The position numbers were made by a program, and so were the translations under genes. From Pyrinomonadaceae bacterium (lineage in GTDB: Bacteria; Acidobacteriota; Blastocatellia; Pyrinomonadales; Pyrinomonadaceae), in contig DASUNM010000023.1 in assembly GCA_036277115.1 (NCBI GenBank), positions 434,001 to 498,000 of the forward strand: a DNA stretch of 64,000 bases, read 5' to 3'. Below the pieces are notes generated by a model. It worked only from the letters and a program-made list of their open reading frames with translations, did no database searches and was not told where the DNA came from. Position 1 is the first letter of the stretch. Each line of letters starts with the position of its first letter. Positions 59,943 to 64,000 of this stretch are shown piece by piece.

Positions 59943-61115
59943 TTAAGCTGAAGCCGAGCGACTGAACAGGTGCTCCTCTGTTTGCTCAGAGTGAAGTTGG
60001 GAGGTTTGTCGTTCAGGTGGTGACTGCCCAGCCATTCGCGCGAACAACTCTTCGTAGCGGTCCACGACGTAATCCCAGTCGTACTTCTGTTGCACACGCG
60101 TCTGCGCCCGGTTGCGGTATGCGTGAACCAGCGAGCCGTCGCGCAACACGCGCTGCAACTTCTCGGTTAAATCCGTCTCGTCCGTGTACGGAATTCCAGC
60201 GTCGCCAATCGCTTCCATGTTTTCTGGCGCCGCCAGCGTGAGCACGCAATTGCCAAAGCCCATCGCCTCCAACAACGCGGGGTGGGTCCCTCCGACTTCA
60301 GTCGCGTGCACGTAGCAGTAGGCGTTTTGCTGCAAAGTACGGTAGTCGCGGCCGAACACAAACCCGGTGAAAAGTATCCGTTTGTCGCCGCGCGCGCGGC
60401 GCTTCAGCTCTGCTATGTATTGATGAGCGTAAGGCGCGTCACCGACGATTAGAAGCTTGTGCGCCGTCCGCACGCGCTTGAACGCTTCGATCACGAGATG
60501 GGCGTTATTCTCAGGCTCCAGTCGCGAAACATACAGTACGTAACGGTTTGGTTCGACTCGCCAACGACGGACGAGCGGATCGGGCCGTCTTTCTACGTCG
60601 GCGCCGTATGCAATCATCGTTGAGTCCACGCCGTAACGCGTCCGGTAATAGTCCTGAATCACGCGCGCGTCCGTCACTGTCTCGTTCGGCAAAATCGTCG
60701 CGAGTCGTTCCGCCAGCAGATAGTACGTGCGTCCAATGAAGTTCCACTTCTTCCGCTTGTGCTCAAGGCCGTCCACATTGATCGCCACCGGCGTTCGCGT
60801 CCATCGCAGAATGGGAGTGAATGGCGCATTCGCGGCATTACAAATCAGCGCCGCGTCGTAACGTTGCGGCGCCGCATGAAGCGCCGAAAGAAACGTGTGC
60901 ACAACGGTATCCAGATACTTGTGATGGATCGTCGGCAGGACCCGCAGCCGCACGCCCTGGAATTCGAGTTGGCGTGGACTGGTGTAGTGCGATCGGCAAT
61001 AAACCGTCACCTCATGCCCGCGCGCGACGAGGCGCGTGGAGAGGTGCTCAGCAAACGTTTCGAACCCGCCGTAGCTGGCCGGAATTCCACGCGTTCCGAG
61101 AATCGCAAGACGCAT
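59943..61115 (-). CDS. Glycosyltransferase (GT4 type with DUF1972 N-domain)
   Basis: 390 residues. The N-terminal lobe matches DUF1972, which occurs in rhamnosyl- and related glycosyltransferases: LGTRGIPASYGGFETFAEHL. The C-terminal GT-B lobe has YVSRLEPENNAHLVIEAF and the nucleotide-sugar motif ATEVGGTHPALLEAMGFG with its conserved glutamate. It builds extracellular polysaccharide or O-antigen on the cytoplasmic side. The donor sugar is not predictable. It is 108 bases downstream of a second GT4 gene on the same strand and may form an exopolysaccharide pair with it. The last 25 residues are unconserved. Confidence 0.9.
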   Translation of the reverse strand: MRLAILGTRGIPASYGGFETFAEHLSTRLVARGHEVTVYCRSHYTSPRQLEFQGVRLRVLPTIHHKYLDTVVHTFLSALHAAPQRYDAALICNAANAPFTPILRWTRTPVAINVDGLEHKRKKWNFIGRTYYLLAERLATILPNETVTDARVIQDYYRTRYGVDSTMIAYGADVERRPDPLVRRWRVEPNRYVLYVSRLEPENNAHLVIEAFKRVRTAHKLLIVGDAPYAHQYIAELKRRARGDKRILFTGFVFGRDYRTLQQNAYCYVHATEVGGTHPALLEAMGFGNCVLTLAAPENMEAIGDAGIPYTDETDLTEKLQRVLRDGSLVHAYRNRAQTRVQQKYDWDYVVDRYEELFARMAGQSPPERQTSQLHSEQTEEHLFSRSASA

Positions 61116-61223
61116 AAATTAGATCAGGGCGAGTGCTACATCAAATCACAGAAGGGGCAAGCAAGTCGAGAAAAAATCCTTACTCGTCGCCATTCATTGA
61201 TGCCACTCCGGGGGCAAGCCGCA

Positions 61224-62348
61224 TTACCTCTTTGATTGACCGCGCTCATAAGCTTCCAAAGTCAGTCGCGCGGTTTGTTGCCAACTAAATCGCTTCGCCC
61301 TTTCGATGCCTTTGACGCGTAAATCATCGCGGCGGCCTGGGTTTTCAATCAGGCTTCTCAGCGCATCTGCGATGGCGGTTTCATCGAAGGGATCGACTAA
61401 CAGCGCGGCATCGCCCGCCACTTCCGGCAAGCTCGTGCGATTACCCGCCAGCACGGGCGTGCCGCACTGCATTGCTTCGAGAACCGGCAAGCCAAAGCCT
61501 TCGAAATAGGACGGATAAGCAAAACATAAGGCGCCGCTGAAGAGCTCCGGGAGATTCGGCTCTGCCACATAGCCAATGAAGCGAATGTCATGCGCGCCGG
61601 CGCTCATTTCAGCCGCGCGCATCGTTTCGCCTTCCAGCCAGCCCCGCTTGCCAGCGATAACTAGTTGCGGCATCGCGAGATTCTGTCGCTGCTTCCACAG
61701 AGACGAATACGCGTTGATGAGCCGAACCAAATTCTTGCGTGGCTGGATCGATCCCAGGGCCAAAATGTAATCGCGCTCAATCGCGTGAGTCGCTCGAATC
61801 CGTCCCAGATTTGTTTCATTCGTCACCGGTCGGAAGTGAGCGGGCGCCGCCGCCGGCGTAACCGCTACGCGGTCAGGATCAATAGCGTAAGTTTCGATTA
61901 CATCACGGCGAGAAAATTCCGACAGCGTGAGAATCTGTGCCGCGTTGCGCGCGGTTCGTCGAACCGTCAGGCGGAGTTGCGTCCGACTGCGACGATTAAA
62001 AGTTTCCGGCAGGTGCTCAAAAGACAAATCGTGAATCGTCGCGACCACGGCGCAGGGCGCAAGGGGCGGCGCGGTATATTGCACGTGAAGCACATCTACG
62101 GGGTTTCGCCGCAGCTCCGCTGAAAGGATTAGAGGAATCCGCACGAGCGGCGTGTGCGGCAGCGTGCGTTTTACCTCGAAGTTAGCCCAGCGGTTCTTGA
62201 ACCGATCGGCCGCTGACTGTTTTGTAACGTAGAGCGTGTATTGATTGGCTTGATCGATTTCGGCGAGGGCTTCGATCAAATTGACGGCGTAGGTTTCATT
62301 GCCGGCGAGCTGGGCTCCGACGGAATGCGCGTCAATAGCGATGTGCAC
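61224..62348 (-). CDS. Glycosyltransferase family 4
   Basis: 374 residues from the GTG at 62348, just before HIAIDAHSVGAQLAGNETY, which is where GT4 proteins of this type begin. A GTG at 62399 extends the frame by 17 residues into the palindromic spacer and is less likely; no ribosome binding site decides. GT-B fold: ILALGSIQPRKNLVRLINAY (acceptor/donor lobe junction) and the donor motif PSYFEGFGLPVLEAMQCGTP with the EX7E glutamates. It is a mannosyltransferase-like enzyme for surface polysaccharide. It lies downstream of rplS on the same strand. Confidence 0.88.
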   Translation of the reverse strand: MHIAIDAHSVGAQLAGNETYAVNLIEALAEIDQANQYTLYVTKQSAADRFKNRWANFEVKRTLPHTPLVRIPLILSAELRRNPVDVLHVQYTAPPLAPCAVVATIHDLSFEHLPETFNRRSRTQLRLTVRRTARNAAQILTLSEFSRRDVIETYAIDPDRVAVTPAAAPAHFRPVTNETNLGRIRATHAIERDYILALGSIQPRKNLVRLINAYSSLWKQRQNLAMPQLVIAGKRGWLEGETMRAAEMSAGAHDIRFIGYVAEPNLPELFSGALCFAYPSYFEGFGLPVLEAMQCGTPVLAGNRTSLPEVAGDAALLVDPFDETAIADALRSLIENPGRRDDLRVKGIERAKRFSWQQTARLTLEAYERGQSKR

Positions 62349-62388
62349 GATGGTTCGTGTCGGAAGCCCGACGTGGAGGGAGGGTTGT

Positions 62389-62419
62389 TGAGATCTCACA
62401 TCTCAAATTTGAGATCTCA
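62389..62419. repeat. Nested GAGATCTC palindromes before the GT4 gene
   Basis: TGAGATCTCA occurs at 62389-62398 and 62410-62419, and ATCTCAAATTTGAGAT (62400-62415) is a perfect 16-bp palindrome overlapping the second. The cluster lies between rplS and the GT4 start. Confidence 0.7.
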
Positions 62420-62455
62420 TAAAGTGGCCCTTGCTTGCGCGCGGGCTTCCGTCAC

Positions 62456-62869
62456 CTATTCCTTGCCTTCAGCCGCCGCGCCGCCGCCACCAACGGTAGC
62501 GGCTTCGGCGACCGCGGTCTGACGCGTGTCGCGTTCACGAATACGAGCTGCCTTGCCGCGGAGATTTCGCAGATAGTAAAGCTTGGCGCGACGCACGTGA
62601 CCCCTTTTCACCACATCGATGTGATCGATGATCGTGGCGTGCAAGGGAAAGATTCTTTCGACACCCACGCCAAAGCTGGTCTTACGCACGGTGATCGTCT
62701 CGCGCGCGCCACCATGCTTACGCGCAATGCAAACGCCTTCAAAAGCCTGCAAGCGTTCTTTCGTTTCTGATTCTTTGATCCGAACGTGAACTCGGACCGT
62801 ATCGCCCGGCTGAAAATCCGGAATGTTAGTTCGTAGCTGTGTATTCTCGATTGTATCTAAGCGGTTCAT
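62456..62869 (-). CDS. rplS: 50S ribosomal protein L19
   Basis: 137 residues from the ATG at 62869, with TTGGAG upstream. The core follows the family closely ([59 protein letters not shown]). It sits at the 30S-50S interface of the ribosome. The C-terminus carries an extra Ala/Gly-rich tail of about 20 residues, making it longer than the usual 115. It is in the conserved order rimM-trmD-rplS. Confidence 0.97.
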   Translation of the reverse strand: MNRLDTIENTQLRTNIPDFQPGDTVRVHVRIKESETKERLQAFEGVCIARKHGGARETITVRKTSFGVGVERIFPLHATIIDHIDVVKRGHVRRAKLYYLRNLRGKAARIRERDTRQTAVAEAATVGGGGAAAEGKE

Positions 62870-62897
62870 GATTAACTCCAAACAAATGCTGTGCTTT

Positions 62898-62984
62898 GTA
62901 CTTAGTGCTTTGTGCTTCGATCTCTCCAGGGACGTATCGTACCGGCCCTGCCGGTCAAAGAACTAAGCACAAAGTACTAAGTAC
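62898..62984. repeat. Long inverted repeat between trmD and rplS
   Basis: Arms of 20 bases with one mismatch (62898-62917 and 62965-62984) enclose an inner hairpin ACCGGC/GCCGGT (62941-62955). The right arm includes the trmD stop codon. In the mRNA it would fold into a large stem separating the two genes. Confidence 0.75.
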
Positions 62985-63681
62985 CTTCCTTTAAAAGATC
63001 CGGGCGATTGCGTTTCGTCTTGTCTCGCGCGGCTTCCTGACGCCAACGCTCGATCTCAGCATGATGGCCGGTCAACAAAACTTCCGGTGCGTGCATGCCT
63101 TCGAAGTCCGGCGGCCGCGTGTAATGCGGATAGTCGAGCAGGCCATCCGAAAACGACTCAGTCGTAGCCGACGTTTCGCTTCCCAAGGCGCCGGGTATCA
63201 ATCGAACGACCGCATCGACCACGACCAGCGCGGCCGGCTCTCCGCCGGACAAGACGTAATCGCCAATCGAAACTTCATCGGTGACAAGCGCGTCCGCGAC
63301 GCGTTCATCGACGCCTTCATAGCGCCCGCAAATTAAAACCAGTTGCTCTGATTTTGCGAATTCGGTCGCGGTGGACTGCGTAAACTGCTTGCCCTGCGGT
63401 GAGAGCAGCACTACGCGTTTTCCCCCCGGCACATCTGCGCGTCGTCGGGCACCGGTCAACGATTCAACGGCTGCAAAGATCGGTTCCGGCTTTAGCACCA
63501 TGCCGTCGCCGCCGCCGAATGGCCGGTCGTCAACAACCTTGTGCTTGTCCGTGGTCCACGACCTGAGGTCGTGCGCCTTAATTTCAACTAAGCTCGCCGC
63601 CCTGGCGCGGCGAATAATTCCGTACTCGAACACTTCGCGAAAGTAATCCGGGAAGATCGTGATGATATCGACGCGAAGCAT
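62977..63681 (-). CDS. trmD: tRNA (guanine-37-N1)-methyltransferase
   Basis: 234 residues, the normal TrmD length. Knotted SPOUT-fold enzyme with the AdoMet-binding motifs [14 protein letters not shown] and [11 protein letters not shown], and the N-terminal [11 protein letters not shown] start. It methylates G37 next to the anticodon of tRNAs reading CNN codons, which prevents +1 frameshifts. It lies between rimM and rplS, as in most bacteria. The stop codon is within the inverted repeat. Confidence 0.97.
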   Translation of the reverse strand: MLRVDIITIFPDYFREVFEYGIIRRARAASLVEIKAHDLRSWTTDKHKVVDDRPFGGGDGMVLKPEPIFAAVESLTGARRRADVPGGKRVVLLSPQGKQFTQSTATEFAKSEQLVLICGRYEGVDERVADALVTDEVSIGDYVLSGGEPAALVVVDAVVRLIPGALGSETSATTESFSDGLLDYPHYTRPPDFEGMHAPEVLLTGHHAEIERWRQEAARDKTKRNRPDLLKEGT

Positions 63682-63682
63682 G

Positions 63683-63745
63683 ACGATTGAATCATTGAAT
63701 CATTTCTTCATTGACTCAATGGATCAATGAATCATTGGGTCAGTT
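63683..63745. repeat. AT-rich repeated word between rimM and trmD
   Basis: The word GAATCATT occurs three times in direct orientation with variants of its complement (AATGGATC, AATGAATC) in about 60 bases, giving many weak hairpins. No coding or promoter signal is visible. Confidence 0.5.
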
Positions 63746-64000
63746 CTAAAGTTCCAGAAGGCCCTCCGGAGGATCAATCCGAACCAGCTTCTTCTCTTTG
63801 TCAATCTCGACGACGATGTCGCTGGCCATCGGAATCAATCGGTCCCGACCAGTGTGATCAACCACCTTCAGAATCTCGACGCCTCCGGTTCGCATCACCC
63901 CGGCAATTTCGCCGACGAGCTCGCCGCCAATTGTTTCTACGCGACAGCCAATCAACTCCCATTCGTAGAAGCTGTCTTCCGGCAGTTCGATGCGTTCTTC
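63746..64000 (-). CDS. rimM: Ribosome maturation factor RimM (5' end outside window)
   Basis: The C-terminal 84 residues are visible and the frame is open to base 64000. The sequence LPEDSFYEWELIGCRVET matches the PRC-barrel half of RimM, and the end IDKEKKLVRIDPPEGLLEL is typical. RimM helps assemble the head of the 30S subunit. Placement ahead of trmD and rplS confirms it. Confidence 0.92.
   Translation of the reverse strand, partial: EERIELPEDSFYEWELIGCRVETIGGELVGEIAGVMRTGGVEILKVVDHTGRDRLIPMASDIVVEIDKEKKLVRIDPPEGLLEL

Overview
The window is a chromosomal segment of a GC-rich Gram-negative bacterium, most likely a soil acidobacterium of the class Blastocatellia (Pyrinomonadaceae-like). This is an inference from content: a VWFA-related protein of the acidobacterial type, an Oar-like TonB-dependent receptor with an N-terminal carboxypeptidase-regulatory domain, several secreted proteins with TonB-type C-termini, Pro/Thr-rich linkers, a cytoplasmic Ser/Thr kinase fused to TPRs, and intergenic spaces seeded with short palindromic words. 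There are no tRNA or rRNA genes, no CRISPR array, no insertion sequence and no prophage.

Layout. 1-2576 (-): 3'-truncated secreted lamin-tail-domain protein. 2842-6011 (+): Ser/Thr kinase-TPR and a zinc-ribbon membrane protein. 6012-9152: RNase E/G behind a strongly structured leader. 9481-17498 (+): a soluble poly-HAMP hybrid histidine kinase (ten 92-residue repeat units) translationally coupled to a second hybrid kinase. 17585-22756 (-): GNAT acetyltransferase, XerD-type recombinase, secreted helical-repeat protein, NAD synthetase and YjjX phosphatase. 22803-24017 (+): short LeuA-like aldolase with a good terminator. 24073-29043 (-): two TonB-C-like proteins, a PBP4-type peptidase and a GT9 glycosyltransferase. 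29424-32580 (+): zinc/cadmium CDF exporter, LarA-type racemase and a secreted unknown. 32621-34994 (-): secreted unknown, lipoprotein and FHA-GGDEF diguanylate cyclase. 35162-35824 (+): ribA. 35830-43163 (-): VWFA protein, two paralogous carboxypeptidase-regulatory/TPR proteins and the Oar-like receptor. 43534-50053 (+): HD phosphohydrolase, TonB-C protein, MgtE-N/CBS protein with an Nramp-like transporter, and an MscS channel with a cNMP domain. 50236-55906 (+): heat-shock block hsp20-clpB-clpA/C-like. 55995-57318 (+): lipoprotein and small membrane protein. 57319-59649: TPR-Fis-REC regulator divergent from a tiny exported Pro-rich peptide. 59943-64000 (-): two glycosyltransferases behind the housekeeping genes rimM-trmD-rplS.

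The most promising candidate for an undescribed system is the divergent pair at 57319-59649: a regulator with TPRs, a Fis-type helix-turn-helix and a C-terminal receiver, facing a gene for an 81-residue exported peptide with a duplicated PGETLSPP word. The second is the set of short inverted palindrome pairs (REPIN-like doublets) at about 18.1, 19.2 and 29.4 kb. In each pair the two hairpins differ by compensatory base changes, and the pairs belong to different word families. Other unusual items are the RNase E S1 domain split by about 390 residues, the poly-HAMP kinase repeats with a three-unit higher-order period, and the Nramp-like transporter paired with a stand-alone MgtE sensor domain.
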